Assembly: GCF_018129965.1 (NCBI RefSeq)
Contig: NZ_JAFCKW010000012.1
Span: forward strand, 1 to 64,000
Source of the DNA: Bradyrhizobium diazoefficiens
GTDB lineage: Bacteria; Pseudomonadota; Alphaproteobacteria; Rhizobiales; Xanthobacteraceae
Length of the DNA: 64,000 bases
Direction: 5' to 3'
The position numbers were made by a program, and so were the translations under genes. A model generated the notes under the pieces. That model saw nothing but the letters and a program-made list of their open reading frames with translations, was not told the DNA's origin and did not search any database. This document shows positions 49,615-58,099 of this stretch, piece after piece. Position 1 is the stretch's first letter. The number at the start of each line of letters is the position of its first letter.

Positions 49615-50979
49615 ATGCGGGCAACGACGATCGGAGAACCGGCGCGCCTGGTGCCGCTTTACGGCGAATATGAAGTCGTCGTGCTCGGCGGCGGTCCGGC
49701 CGGCATCGTGGCGGCGGCATCAGCTGCGCGCGCCGGGCGGAGGACGCTGCTGATCGAGCGCTACGGCTTCCTTGGCGGCATGGGCACTGCTGCAGGCGTC
49801 ACAAATTTCTGCGGCCTGCACGGCAATGTCCACGGCGAGCATCGCCGGCTGGTGCAGGGCATGGCATCCGAGCTGCTGGCGCGGATCGATCGCCTCAACG
49901 GGCTGAATGCGCCGCATCTGATCCTCGGCAAGGTCTTCGCGCAGGCTTACGACACCGCGGCCTACAAGATCGCCGCCGACGAATTGCTGGCCAGCCACAA
50001 GGTGCACATCCTGTTCCACGCGCTCGGCGCCGGCGTCGTGATGGGGGGCGACCGCCGCATCGACGCGCTGATGGTGGAGACCAAGGGCGGGCGGCAGGCG
50101 GTGCGATCGGAGATCTTCATCGACTGTTCCGGCGACGGCGATCTTGCCGTCTGGGCCGGCGCGCCGTTCGAGTTCGGTGACGAACACGGCCATCCCATGT
50201 ATCCCTCGATGATGCTGCGCCTCAACGGCATCGATCCCGTGAAGGCCGGCGATGCGTGGCGGACCATTCCGCAATTGATGGAGCAGGCGCTCGCCGCCGG
50301 TACCCACACATTCCCGCGCAGAAGCGCGATCGTGCGGCCGCAGAAGTCCGGCATCGAGTGGCGGGTGAATTTCACGCAAGTGGCGCGTGAGGACGGCCAC
50401 GCCATCAACGGCGTCGAGCCCGACGATCTCACCCGCGGCGAGATCGAGGGCCGCAAGCAGGCGCTGGCTGCATTCGAATTCCTGCGTACCGTGCCGGGAT
50501 TTGAAAAGTCCTACATCGTCGACCTGCCGCCGCAGCTCGGCATCCGCGAGACGCGGCGCATCAAGGGCGGTTACCAGCTCAGCGGCGATGACGTGCTCGG
50601 CTGCGCCTCGTTCGAGGATTCGATCGGCGTCAACGGCTGGCCAATCGAGGCCCATGTTCCCGGCGACGTCGTGTTCACCTTCCCGCCGATCCCGGAATCG
50701 CGCGGCTATAACGAATTGCCTTATCGCATGCTGGTGCCTGAAGGCGTCGACAATCTGCTTGTCGCCGGCCGCTGTGCCTCGATGACCCATGAGGGCCAGT
50801 CGGCCGCGCGGGTGTCCGGCGCCTGTTTCGCGATGGGCGAGGCGGCCGGTTCCGCCGCGGCGCTGGCGCTCTCCGGAAACCGGATTCCCCGCGACATCCC
50901 CATTGAAAAGTTGCAGGAAACGTTGAAACAACAGGGCGCCTTCATCGGGCGGGACCAGCCCGTGCCTGAGGGGCTCTAA
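49615..50979 (+). CDS. FAD-dependent oxidoreductase (PF12831 type)
   Basis: 454-residue flavoprotein. The dinucleotide-binding motif is EYEVVVLGGGPAGIVAAASA with AARAGRRTLLIERYGFLGGM, and the second FAD contact is NLLVAGRCASMTHEGQSAAR. It matches the FAD_oxidored family of uncharacterised oxidoreductases. The ATG at 49615 is preceded by GGGAG. It is 32 bp upstream of the ABC-transporter binding protein and likely in that operon; the substrate may be the compound imported. Confidence 0.88.
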   Translation: MRATTIGEPARLVPLYGEYEVVVLGGGPAGIVAAASAARAGRRTLLIERYGFLGGMGTAAGVTNFCGLHGNVHGEHRRLVQGMASELLARIDRLNGLNAPHLILGKVFAQAYDTAAYKIAADELLASHKVHILFHALGAGVVMGGDRRIDALMVETKGGRQAVRSEIFIDCSGDGDLAVWAGAPFEFGDEHGHPMYPSMMLRLNGIDPVKAGDAWRTIPQLMEQALAAGTHTFPRRSAIVRPQKSGIEWRVNFTQVAREDGHAINGVEPDDLTRGEIEGRKQALAAFEFLRTVPGFEKSYIVDLPPQLGIRETRRIKGGYQLSGDDVLGCASFEDSIGVNGWPIEAHVPGDVVFTFPPIPESRGYNELPYRMLVPEGVDNLLVAGRCASMTHEGQSAARVSGACFAMGEAAGSAAALALSGNRIPRDIPIEKLQETLKQQGAFIGRDQPVPEGL

Positions 50980-51011
50980 CGGACTGCAAGAGAACGAAGA
51001 GAGGGAACGGG

Positions 51012-52016
51012 ATGATCCGGATTGCGCGGCTCGCGGTAGCTGGCCTGCTAACGATCATGGCGATGGGCGCGACGCGGGCCGAGGACGCGCTCAAGGCCAG
51101 GATCGGCGTGCTGCGCCTGTCGTCCTCCGCGCCGGTCTTCATCGCGCAGGACAAGGGCTATTTTCGCGAGGCCGGCCTCGACGTGGAGCTGAAGTTCTTC
51201 GATGCGGCCCAGCCCATCGCGGTCGCCACTACCGCGGGCGACATCGATTTCGGCGTCACCGCGTTCACCGCAGGCCTCTACAATCTCGCCGGCAAGGGCG
51301 TGCTGAAGGTGATCGGCGGCATGAGCCGCGAAAAGGCCGGCTATCCCCTGATCGGCTATTTCGCCAGCAACAATGCCTATGCCGCCGGGCTGAAGACGCC
51401 GAAGGACCTCGCCGGCAAGCGCGTCGTGGTCACGCAGGTTGGCTCCTCCTTTCATTACTCGCTCGGCCTGCTCGCCGACAAATACGGCTTCAAGCTGTCC
51501 GAGGTGAAGATCATCCCGCTGCAATCGCTGTCGAATGCGGCCGCGGCGCTCAAGGGCGAGACGGTCGATGCGGCGCTTCTCCCGGTCTCCACGGCAAGAA
51601 AGCTGATGGACGAAGGCGGCGCGAAGTTCCTGGGCTGGGTCGGGGACGAAACGCCCTGGCAATTGGGTGCGGTGTTCGCCGCACCAAAGACGCTGACCAA
51701 CAAGGTGCTGGTGACGAAAGTGCTCGCCGCGCTCGCAAAAGCCGACCGCGAATATCACGATGTCATTCTTGCTGCGATGAAGGATGGCATCGCGCCGATC
51801 AACGAAAAGACCAGGCCGCTGCTGGAGATCATCGCAAAATACACCAATCTGCCGGTCGAGCAGGTGGTCGGCAATTGCGCCTACATCGATCCCGATGGAA
51901 AACTCGACGTGAAGAACGTCGACAACCAGATCAAATGGCTGCAGGAGCAGGGCTTCGCGGACAAGGGATTCGATGCCAATGCGATCATCGCCAGGGATTT
52001 CGTGAAGGCGGATTGA
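51012..52016 (+). CDS. ABC transporter substrate-binding protein (NMT1/SsuA-like)
   Basis: 334-residue periplasmic binding protein. Signal peptide AVAGLLTIMAMGATRAE; mature start KARIGVLRLSSSAPVFIAQD with KGYFREAGLDVELKFFD is characteristic of NMT1/TauA/SsuA receptors. Ends in YIDPDGKLDVKNVDNQIKWL. Ligand could be an aromatic acid, pyrimidine precursor or sulfonate. Part of an operon with the ATPase (52180) and permease (52946), although a palindromic repeat lies between it and the ATPase gene. Confidence 0.9.
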   Translation: MIRIARLAVAGLLTIMAMGATRAEDALKARIGVLRLSSSAPVFIAQDKGYFREAGLDVELKFFDAAQPIAVATTAGDIDFGVTAFTAGLYNLAGKGVLKVIGGMSREKAGYPLIGYFASNNAYAAGLKTPKDLAGKRVVVTQVGSSFHYSLGLLADKYGFKLSEVKIIPLQSLSNAAAALKGETVDAALLPVSTARKLMDEGGAKFLGWVGDETPWQLGAVFAAPKTLTNKVLVTKVLAALAKADREYHDVILAAMKDGIAPINEKTRPLLEIIAKYTNLPVEQVVGNCAYIDPDGKLDVKNVDNQIKWLQEQGFADKGFDANAIIARDFVKAD

Positions 52017-52038
52017 TGCTGCTTGCTCCTCTCTCACC

Positions 52039-52160
52039 CCGTCATCCTGAGGTGCTCGGCTTGCGGGCTTACGCAAGGCGAGCCTCGAAGGATGAGCGGC
52101 CGAGCTACATCAGGGCCGTCCATCCTTCGAGGCTCGCTTCGCTCGCACCTCAGGATGACG
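52039..52160. repeat. Palindromic intergenic repeat, family D
   Basis: The 16-bp ends CGTCATCCTGAGGTGC (52039-52054) and GCACCTCAGGATGACG (52145-52160) are perfect inverse complements. Inside, GAGCCTCGAAGGATG and CATCCTTCGAGGCTCGC form a second nested hairpin, so the whole 122 bp can fold into a branched structure. It lies inside the ABC-transporter operon between the binding-protein and ATPase genes and may lower downstream expression. Confidence 0.85.
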
Positions 52161-52179
52161 GATCGAGTGGGGGGGCTTC

Positions 52180-52953
52180 ATGGACCTGATCGCCAATCAC
52201 ATCTCCCATCGCTTCGGCGATCTCGCCGTGCTCGACGACGTCTCCTTCACCGTCAGCGCCGGCGAGGTGGTGGCGATCGTGGGGCCCTCCGGCTGCGGCA
52301 AGAGCACGCTGCTGTCGATCCTCGGCGGGCTGTTGCAGCCGACGTCGGGCGCGCCGGAGCTGCGAGGCACGCCGCCGGCGGACAGCCTCAATCCGCTGAC
52401 CTTCGTGTTCCAGGATTTCGCGCTGCTGCCCTGGGCGAGCGTCGAGGAGAACGTCGAATTCCCGCTGCTGCATGCCCAGCTGTCGGCCGCACAGCGGCGC
52501 GCGCTCGTCGAGGATGCGTTGCGGCGCACTGGCCTCACCGATTTCCGCAACACCTATCCAAAGCAGCTCTCCGGCGGCATGCGCCAGCGCGTCGGCATTT
52601 CGCGCGCGCTGGCGGTACGGCCGGCGATCCTGCTGATGGACGAACCGCTGTCGGCGCTGGACTCGCAGACCCGCGAGCTCCTGATGGAGGATTTCGTCCG
52701 CCTGCTCGCCGATGGCGGCATGGGGGCGGTCTATGTCACGCATAATCTCGAAGAGGCGGCGCGGCTGGCCGACCGCATCGTGGTGCTGTCGCGGCGACCC
52801 GGACGCATCCGCGAGGTCGTGGCGGTGTCGATGACCAGAGCCGAGCGCGGTGACATTGCCGCGCGTGAAAAGCTGCTCGCGCTGCAGAACCAGATCTGGT
52901 CGCTGATCCGCACCGAGGCGATCGACGCCGAACGCGAGGTCCAGCATGCTTGA
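52180..52953 (+). CDS. ABC transporter ATP-binding protein (Ssu/Tau type)
   Basis: 257-residue ATPase. Walker A VGPSGCGKSTLLSILGG, Q-loop FVFQDFALLPWASVEEN, signature LSGGMRQRVGISRALAV, Walker B ILLMDEPLSALD and switch His in VYVTHNLEEAARLAD. The LPWASVEENV segment is typical of the nitrate/sulfonate/taurine group. Its end overlaps the permease start (52946-52953), so the two are translationally coupled. Confidence 0.95.
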   Translation: MDLIANHISHRFGDLAVLDDVSFTVSAGEVVAIVGPSGCGKSTLLSILGGLLQPTSGAPELRGTPPADSLNPLTFVFQDFALLPWASVEENVEFPLLHAQLSAAQRRALVEDALRRTGLTDFRNTYPKQLSGGMRQRVGISRALAVRPAILLMDEPLSALDSQTRELLMEDFVRLLADGGMGAVYVTHNLEEAARLADRIVVLSRRPGRIREVVAVSMTRAERGDIAAREKLLALQNQIWSLIRTEAIDAEREVQHA

Positions 52954-53767
52954 TCGCGCGGCGAGCGAAATTGCGCAGGACGCTGCCACCCGGCCCGTTC
53001 GCTTCCGCGGCGCCGGCTTCGTGCCGGCGAGCAGCCGCTTGGGCGGCTGGATCGCGCTCGCGCTCGTGATTGCGCTCTGGCAGGCGGCCGGGAGCGCGGG
53101 TCTCGTCAATCCGCTGTTCCTGCCGGCGCCACTGGCCATTGCGCGCGCGATCTACCAGCTCGCGATCTCGGGCGCGCTCTGGCAGCATGTGTCGGCCTCG
53201 CTGCTGCGTATCGGCGTGGGCTGGGTGCTCGGCACCGCGGCGGGCGTTGCGGTCGGCTTCGCCATCGGCCTGTCGCGGCTGGCGCGCAGCGTCGGCATCA
53301 CTTTCATTTCCGCGCTGTTTCCAATCCCGAAGATCGCGCTGCTGCCGCTCCTGATCCTCTGGCTCGGGATCGGCGAAGAACCGAAGATCGCGACCATTGC
53401 GCTCGGCGTGTTCTTCTCGACCGCGATCTCGGTCTATAGCGGGGTCGATGCGGTGCCGCGCAACCTCATCCGCATGGCGCAGAGCTTCAACGTTCCGTTC
53501 GCCACCATCGTGCGCAAGGTGATCTGGCCCGGCGCGTTGCCCGCGATCCTCGCCGGCTTTCGCATCACCGCCTCGGTCGCGCTGCTGCTCGTCGTCAGCG
53601 CCGAGATGATCGGCGCGCAATACGGCATCGGCGCCTTCGTGCTCCAGGCCGGCAATCTGATGCAGACGGATCAGCTGCTCGCGGGCGTGGTGATCCTGTC
53701 GGTGTTCGGGCTTGCGGTGGGGAAGGTGATCGGCTGGCTGGAGGTCAAATTATTGCACTGGCGGTAG
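52946..53767 (+). CDS. ABC transporter permease (Ssu/Tau type)
   Basis: 273 residues with six predicted membrane helices (WIALALVIALWQAAGSAGLV, LLRIGVGWVLGTAAGVAVGF, GITFISALFPIPKIALLPLL and others). The EAA loop region is NVPFATIVRKVIWPGALPAI with LAGFRITASVALLLVVSAEM, the BPD_transp_1 signature. The ATG overlaps the ATPase stop. Forms an importer with the binding protein at 51012 and ATPase at 52180. Confidence 0.94.
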   Translation: MLDRAASEIAQDAATRPVRFRGAGFVPASSRLGGWIALALVIALWQAAGSAGLVNPLFLPAPLAIARAIYQLAISGALWQHVSASLLRIGVGWVLGTAAGVAVGFAIGLSRLARSVGITFISALFPIPKIALLPLLILWLGIGEEPKIATIALGVFFSTAISVYSGVDAVPRNLIRMAQSFNVPFATIVRKVIWPGALPAILAGFRITASVALLLVVSAEMIGAQYGIGAFVLQAGNLMQTDQLLAGVVILSVFGLAVGKVIGWLEVKLLHWR

Positions 53768-53773
53768 CTTTGT

Positions 53774-53909
53774 GTCGTCCCTGCGAAAGCAGGGACCCAT
53801 ACCGCGTGATTTATCGAGGACGAACGGTCTTCATACCGGCGAAAGATAACTTCGAATCTTCGCCAAACATCTCCCTGGGGTTATGGGTCCCTGCTTTCGC
53901 AGGGACGAC
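53774..53909. repeat. Composite palindromic repeat, family C copy 2
   Basis: Ends are GTCGTCCCTGCGAAAGCAGG and CCTGCTTTCGCAGGGACGAC, exact inverse complements over about 20 bp with GGACCCAT/ATGGGTCC inside. The centre shares TCTTCGCCAAACATCTCCCT with copy 1. It sits between the converging permease and gentisate dioxygenase genes and could terminate both. Confidence 0.85.
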
Positions 53910-53936
53910 ACCGAGGGTGAAGCTGATATCAGGGCC

Positions 53937-54977
53937 TCACGCGTTCCCGCGATCCTCCCGAAACAGATCCAGCTTCTGCTGTACCGGCCGATCCGAGAAG
54001 CTGAACAGCACGGCATCCATGTCCGCTTCGTGCGTGACCCATTGCCAGCTCGGCACCACGAACAGATCACGCGGGCCCCATTCGAAGACGGCATCGCCGA
54101 TCCGGCTGCGGCCATGGCCTTCGATCGGGCAGAACACCGTCGCATCGGTCGCACGGTAGCGGGCGGTCTTGAAACCCTTCGGCAGCAGCTGGATGAAGGT
54201 GCCGATGGTCGGCATCGCGAAATCGCCGGTCTCCGGGTTGCTGAATTTCAGCTTCAATCCGTGGCAGGAATCCCATTCCTGGCTCGTCCTGGCCTTCTCC
54301 AGCGCCTCGCGGGTGTAGGCATAGGGATAGCTGAAGATCGGCGACGTCTTCGAGCTTCGCTTCCCATCGACCGGGAGCAGATTGTGACCGTAGCGCGCAA
54401 AGCTGTCGCCGGCCGGCTTCGTGATCCTCTGCTGGTCTTCCTTCGCGCCTTCGGCAAACGAGCAGTCGAAGAACTGCACCAGCGGGATGTCGAGGCCGTC
54501 GAGCCAGAACATCGGCTGGTCGGTCTCGTTGGAATGATCGTGCCAGGTCATCGACGGCGTGATGATGAAGTCGCCGGGCTCCATTGCGGTGCGTTCGCCA
54601 TCGACCGCCGTGTAGGCGCCCTTGCCTTCGAGCACGAAGCGCAGCGCCGACTGGCTGTGGCGGTGTGCGGGCGCGACGTCGCCGGGCACCACCATCTGCA
54701 CGCCGGCATAGAGCGAGGTCGTGATCTTCGATTGTCCGCGCAGGCCGGGATTCTCCAGCACCAGGACGCGCCGCTCGGCTTCCTTGGCCGTGATCAGCTT
54801 GCCGGCCTCGGTCATGTAGTCGCGGATGACGTCGAATTTCCAGAGATGCGGCCGGCAGGCGCTTTTCGGCTCCGGCGTGATCAGGTCGCTCATCACCGTC
54901 CACAGCGCGGTGAGATTCTCGCCGTCGATCTTCTTGTAGAAGGCCTCGCGTTCCGGCGTCTTGATCACGGCTTGCAT
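53937..54977 (-). CDS. Gentisate 1,2-dioxygenase
   Basis: 346-residue bicupin that cleaves the gentisate ring to maleylpyruvate with Fe(II). The first cupin holds the metal ligands in VAPAHRHSQSALRFVLEGKG, and WHDHSNETDQPMFWLDGLD is a family signature; a second cupin-like domain follows in the C-terminal half (HGRSRIGDAVFEWGPRDLF, VPSWQWVTHEAD). Length and motifs fit gentisate dioxygenases. ATG 54977 is preceded by GGGAG. Its promoter carries a -10 TATACT within the operator shared with the gene at 59253, so both likely answer to the MarR regulator. Confidence 0.93.
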   Translation of the reverse strand: MQAVIKTPEREAFYKKIDGENLTALWTVMSDLITPEPKSACRPHLWKFDVIRDYMTEAGKLITAKEAERRVLVLENPGLRGQSKITTSLYAGVQMVVPGDVAPAHRHSQSALRFVLEGKGAYTAVDGERTAMEPGDFIITPSMTWHDHSNETDQPMFWLDGLDIPLVQFFDCSFAEGAKEDQQRITKPAGDSFARYGHNLLPVDGKRSSKTSPIFSYPYAYTREALEKARTSQEWDSCHGLKLKFSNPETGDFAMPTIGTFIQLLPKGFKTARYRATDATVFCPIEGHGRSRIGDAVFEWGPRDLFVVPSWQWVTHEADMDAVLFSFSDRPVQQKLDLFREDRGNA

Positions 54978-55001
54978 GGCGCGGCTCCCGTTCGTTTGTT
55001 G

Positions 55002-55035
55002 ATTGACAGTATACTGACGGTCTAGGTAGCGTCAA
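55002..55035 (-). promoter_or_regulatory. Gentisate dioxygenase promoter with MarR-type operator
   Basis: On the minus strand, TTGACG (55035-55030) and TATACT (55013-55008) are spaced by 16 bp, a strong promoter; transcription would start near 55001, 24 nt before the ATG. The plus-strand element TTGACAGTATACT followed by AC and TCTAGG (55003-55026) overlaps the -10 and is repeated at 59269-59292. AGTATACT is a perfect 8-bp palindrome at its core. Confidence 0.6.
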
Positions 55036-55054
55036 CGATGTGGCCAATGGTTGC

Positions 55055-55134
55055 CGTCGTTCCGGGCGGCTCGAAGAGCCGAACCCGGAATCTCGAGGTT
55101 CCGGGTTCGATGCTGCGCATCGCCCCGGAATGAC
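55055..55134. repeat. Palindromic intergenic repeat, family B copy 3
   Basis: CGTCGTTCCGGGCGGCTCG, AACCCGGAATCTCGAGGTTC, CGGGTTCGATGC and GCATCGCCCCGGAATGAC form nested inverted repeats. The centre is shared with the copy at 21262-21342. It lies upstream of the isomerase gene, between it and the gentisate dioxygenase promoter. Confidence 0.8.
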
Positions 55135-55155
55135 AAATGATACGGGAGGGGTCCG

Positions 55156-55788
55156 ATGAAGCTGCATGGCTATTTCCGCTCCAGCGCCGCCTATCGCGTG
55201 CGGATTGCGCTGAACCTGAAGGGGCTCGGCGCCGAGCACCTGCCACATCATCTGCGCAAGGGCGAGCAATGCGCGCCCGCCTATCTCGCCATCAATCCGC
55301 AGGGCCTCGTGCCGGCGCTGGAGGATGATGCAGGTGTGGTGCTGACCCAGTCGGTTGCGATCATCGAATGGCTCGATGAGACCCATCCCACTCCGCCGCT
55401 GCTGCCCAAGCATCCGTTGCAGCGCGCCAGGGTGCGCGCCTTTGCGCTGGCGATCGCCTGTGACACGCATCCGGTGCAGAACCTGAAAGTGCTGGCGAGG
55501 CTGCGTGAGCTTGGGCTTGCCGAAGAAAAGGTCCAGCAATGGGCGGCCTGGGCCAATCGCGAGGGACTGTCGGCCTGCGAGACGCTGATCGGGAACGAGA
55601 AGGGGCCGTTCTGCTTCGGCGATTCGCCGACGCTCGCCGACCTCTGCCTGGTGCCGCAACTCGCCAATGCGCGCCGCTTCGGCGTCGATGTCTCCGTCTA
55701 TCCGAGGCTGCTGAAGGCGGAGGCGGCCGCGAAGGCGCTGCCTGCTTTTGCCAACGCTGCGCCGGAGAAGCAGCCCGATGCCGAGTAA
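55156..55788 (+). CDS. maiA: Maleylacetoacetate/maleylpyruvate isomerase (zeta-class GST)
   Basis: 210-residue glutathione-dependent isomerase. The zeta-class motif is SSAAYRVRIALNLKG at residues 9-23 and QSVAIIEWLDETHP carries the glutathione contact. In this context it most likely converts maleylpyruvate, the gentisate dioxygenase product, to fumarylpyruvate; the symbol maiA names the family and maleylacetoacetate activity is possible. The stop overlaps the MarR gene start by 11 nt. No fumarylpyruvate hydrolase gene is in the window. Confidence 0.9.
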   Translation: MKLHGYFRSSAAYRVRIALNLKGLGAEHLPHHLRKGEQCAPAYLAINPQGLVPALEDDAGVVLTQSVAIIEWLDETHPTPPLLPKHPLQRARVRAFALAIACDTHPVQNLKVLARLRELGLAEEKVQQWAAWANREGLSACETLIGNEKGPFCFGDSPTLADLCLVPQLANARRFGVDVSVYPRLLKAEAAAKALPAFANAAPEKQPDAE

Positions 55789-56290
55789 GCCTGCTGCTCC
55801 GATCACGATCGATGCGGTCTATGCCGCGCCAGGCTATCTGTTCCGGCGCATGCAGCAGATCGCGGTCGCGATCTTCATGGAGGAGTGCAAGGCGTTCGAC
55901 CTCACGCCGGTGCAATATGCGGCACTGATCGCGATCCACACCCATCCCGGCATCGACGCCACGCGGTTGTCGGCGGTGATCGCCTTCGACCGCTCCACGC
56001 TCGGCAGCGTGATCGAGCGGCTCCAGGCCAAGGACTATATCGAGCGCAAGCCGGCGCCCGAGGACAAGCGGATCAAGCTGCTCCATCTGACCAAGTCGGG
56101 CGCTGCGATCCTGCGCGAGATCATCCCCGCCGTCGAGCGCGCCCAGGCGCGCATGCTGGAGCCGCTCAAGCCCGCCGACCGCAAGGCGCTGATGGGATTG
56201 CTGGTGCAGCTCGTCGATCTCAACAACGAGGCCTCGCGCGTGCCGCTGCGCGCGGAGGATGCGCTGGAACATCTGGGGAAGGCGAAGTGA
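55778..56290 (+). CDS. MarR family transcriptional regulator
   Basis: 170-residue winged-helix regulator. The DNA-binding region is IDATRLSAVIAFDRSTLGSV with IERLQAKDYIERKPAPEDKR (wing). It is translationally coupled to the isomerase gene and lies at the centre of the aromatic cluster, so it probably represses gentisate dioxygenase and the monooxygenase-ligase operon through the shared elements at 55002-55026 and 59268-59292. The inducer might be a CoA thioester or gentisate. The target assignment is an inference. Confidence 0.92.
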   Translation: MPSKPAAPITIDAVYAAPGYLFRRMQQIAVAIFMEECKAFDLTPVQYAALIAIHTHPGIDATRLSAVIAFDRSTLGSVIERLQAKDYIERKPAPEDKRIKLLHLTKSGAAILREIIPAVERAQARMLEPLKPADRKALMGLLVQLVDLNNEASRVPLRAEDALEHLGKAK

Positions 56291-56327
56291 GGGGGTGGGA
56301 GGCGATGCGCGCGCCTCACACTCAGCT

Positions 56328-56460
56328 GTCGTCCCGGACAAGCGAAGCGCAGATCCGGGACCCATAGCCATAGGGAGTAGTTTGGCGAAGACTCGCGGTT
56401 GCCTGTCGCGGAATAAAACGACTCCCTGTGGTTATGGATCCCCGCTTTCGCGGGGATGAC
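56328..56460. repeat. Composite palindromic repeat, family C copy 3
   Basis: Begins GTCGTCCCGGACAAGCGAAG and CAGATCCGGGACCCATAG, like copy 1, and ends GGTTATGGATCCCCGCTTTC then GCGGGGATGAC. The centre includes GGCGAAGACTCG, the inverse of the CTTCGCCAAA segment in the other copies, so the middle is inverted or rearranged. It separates the convergent marR and aryl-CoA ligase genes. Confidence 0.8.
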
Positions 56461-56485
56461 ATTGAGGGTGTGGCGACATCCAGCC

Positions 56486-58099
56486 TCACATCCGCAACAG
56501 CGCCTGCCGGTCGATCTTCCCCGTGCCCGTCTTCGGCAGTTCGTCGATGAAGATCACTTCGCGGGGATATTTATACGGCAGCAGCTTGCTCTTGACGTAA
56601 TCCTGCAGCCGCTGCGTCGCCTCTCGCCCGTCGGCGGCACGGTCGTTCATCACCACCACCGCCTTCAGGGTCATGCGCCGGTCCGGCAGTTCGGCGGCGA
56701 ACACCGCGCATTCGCGGATGTCGGGATGGTCGGCGAGGCATAGCTCGACCTCGAGTGGGTAGACCCACTGGCCTGAGATCTTGATGAGGTCGTCGGCACG
56801 GCCGCGGAAGAAGTGAAAACCGTCGGCATCGCGCACGAAGCGGTCGCCGGTGTAGATCCAGCCGCCCTCGCGGATGGTCTCGGCGGATTTGTCCGGCCGA
56901 TTCCAGTACATCGGCGTGTTGGAATCGCCGCGCACCCACAAAATGCCTTCCTCGTCGTCGCCGACGTCACGGCCGTCCTTGTCGCGGAGCGCGACCTCGT
57001 AACCGGGCACGCGCAGGCCGGCGGCGCCGAGCTTCTTCTGCTCGGGACGATTTGAAAGATAGATGTGCAGCACTTCGGTCGAGCCGAGGCCCTCGACGAT
57101 CTCGAGGCCCGTCAGCGTCTTCCAGCCGTTGAAGACGTCGGCCGAGAGAACTTCGGCGGCGGATAGGGACATACGCAAGGAGGAGAAGTTCGTTTTGGCG
57201 ACGCTCTCGGCCTTGGTCAGCGCGGTATAGAGTGTCGGCAGGCCGAAAAAGACGGTCGGCTTGTATTGCTCGATCGCCGCGAAGATCGAAGCCGGCTTCG
57301 GCTGACCGGGCAGCAGCAGTGTCGCGGCGCCGGCGGAGAACGGGAAGGTGACGGAGTTGCCGAAGCCGTAGGCGAAGAAAATCTTCGGCACGGAGAAGCA
57401 GATGTCGTCGGGCGTCAGCTTCAGCACGTTCTGCGCAAAGGCGGCATCGCTATAGGCCATGTCGTGCTGGAGATGCACGATGCCCTTGGGCCGGCCGGTC
57501 GAGCCGGACGAGTACATCCAGAACGCCATCTCGTTGCGATGCGTCGAAGCTTCCGACAGCTCATCCGAGAATTGCGCGAGCCAGCCTGCTGCCGCGATCG
57601 CCTGCGGCGCGGCTTGGTCGCCCACCGCGCCATTGACGACGATCAGCGTGCGCAGGCTGGTGTCCTTGCAGGCTTCGGCATTGAAGCGCGCGCAGAACCC
57701 GGCATCCGCCACGGCGACGCGCGCGCCGGAATCGGCGAGATAGAACTGCAGCAGATCCGGCGGCGTCAGCGTGTTGATCAGCAGCGGCACGAAGCCGGCG
57801 CGGACCGCGCCGAAGAAGGCGGCGGGATAGGCCGGCGTGTCGTCGAGGAACAGCAGCACGCGGTCGCCGCGCGCGAGGTCCAGCGAGGCAAAGCCGTTGC
57901 CCCAGCGACATGCGTCCGCGCAGAGCTCGGCATAGGTGCGAGCGCCCGAAGCACCGATGAGCGCGGGCTTGCGGCCGTATCCCTTGTCGAGATTGTCGAA
58001 CAGCACGCGGCTGGCGTTGTAGATCTGCGGAACGGCAAAGCCGATTTCGCGGGCGCCCGCGCAGTCCGCGGGCACCTGGTCGAAAATCCCGTTGCTCAT
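56486..58099 (-). CDS. Benzoate-CoA ligase family protein
   Basis: 537-residue aryl-CoA ligase. Adenylation motifs: MYSSGSTGRPKGIVHLQHDM (P-loop), FFGLPTLYTAL, EGLGSTEVLHIYLSN (A5), GWIYTGDRFVRDADGFHFFR (A7), and the A10 lysine in LPKTGTGKIDRQALLRM. It belongs with benzoate/2-aminobenzoate/hydroxybenzoate-CoA ligases. Its ATG overlaps the stop of the monooxygenase gene (ATGA), so the two are made together. Salicylate is a reasonable substrate because of its partners, but this is not proven. Confidence 0.9.
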   Translation of the reverse strand: MSNGIFDQVPADCAGAREIGFAVPQIYNASRVLFDNLDKGYGRKPALIGASGARTYAELCADACRWGNGFASLDLARGDRVLLFLDDTPAYPAAFFGAVRAGFVPLLINTLTPPDLLQFYLADSGARVAVADAGFCARFNAEACKDTSLRTLIVVNGAVGDQAAPQAIAAAGWLAQFSDELSEASTHRNEMAFWMYSSGSTGRPKGIVHLQHDMAYSDAAFAQNVLKLTPDDICFSVPKIFFAYGFGNSVTFPFSAGAATLLLPGQPKPASIFAAIEQYKPTVFFGLPTLYTALTKAESVAKTNFSSLRMSLSAAEVLSADVFNGWKTLTGLEIVEGLGSTEVLHIYLSNRPEQKKLGAAGLRVPGYEVALRDKDGRDVGDDEEGILWVRGDSNTPMYWNRPDKSAETIREGGWIYTGDRFVRDADGFHFFRGRADDLIKISGQWVYPLEVELCLADHPDIRECAVFAAELPDRRMTLKAVVVMNDRAADGREATQRLQDYVKSKLLPYKYPREVIFIDELPKTGTGKIDRQALLRM

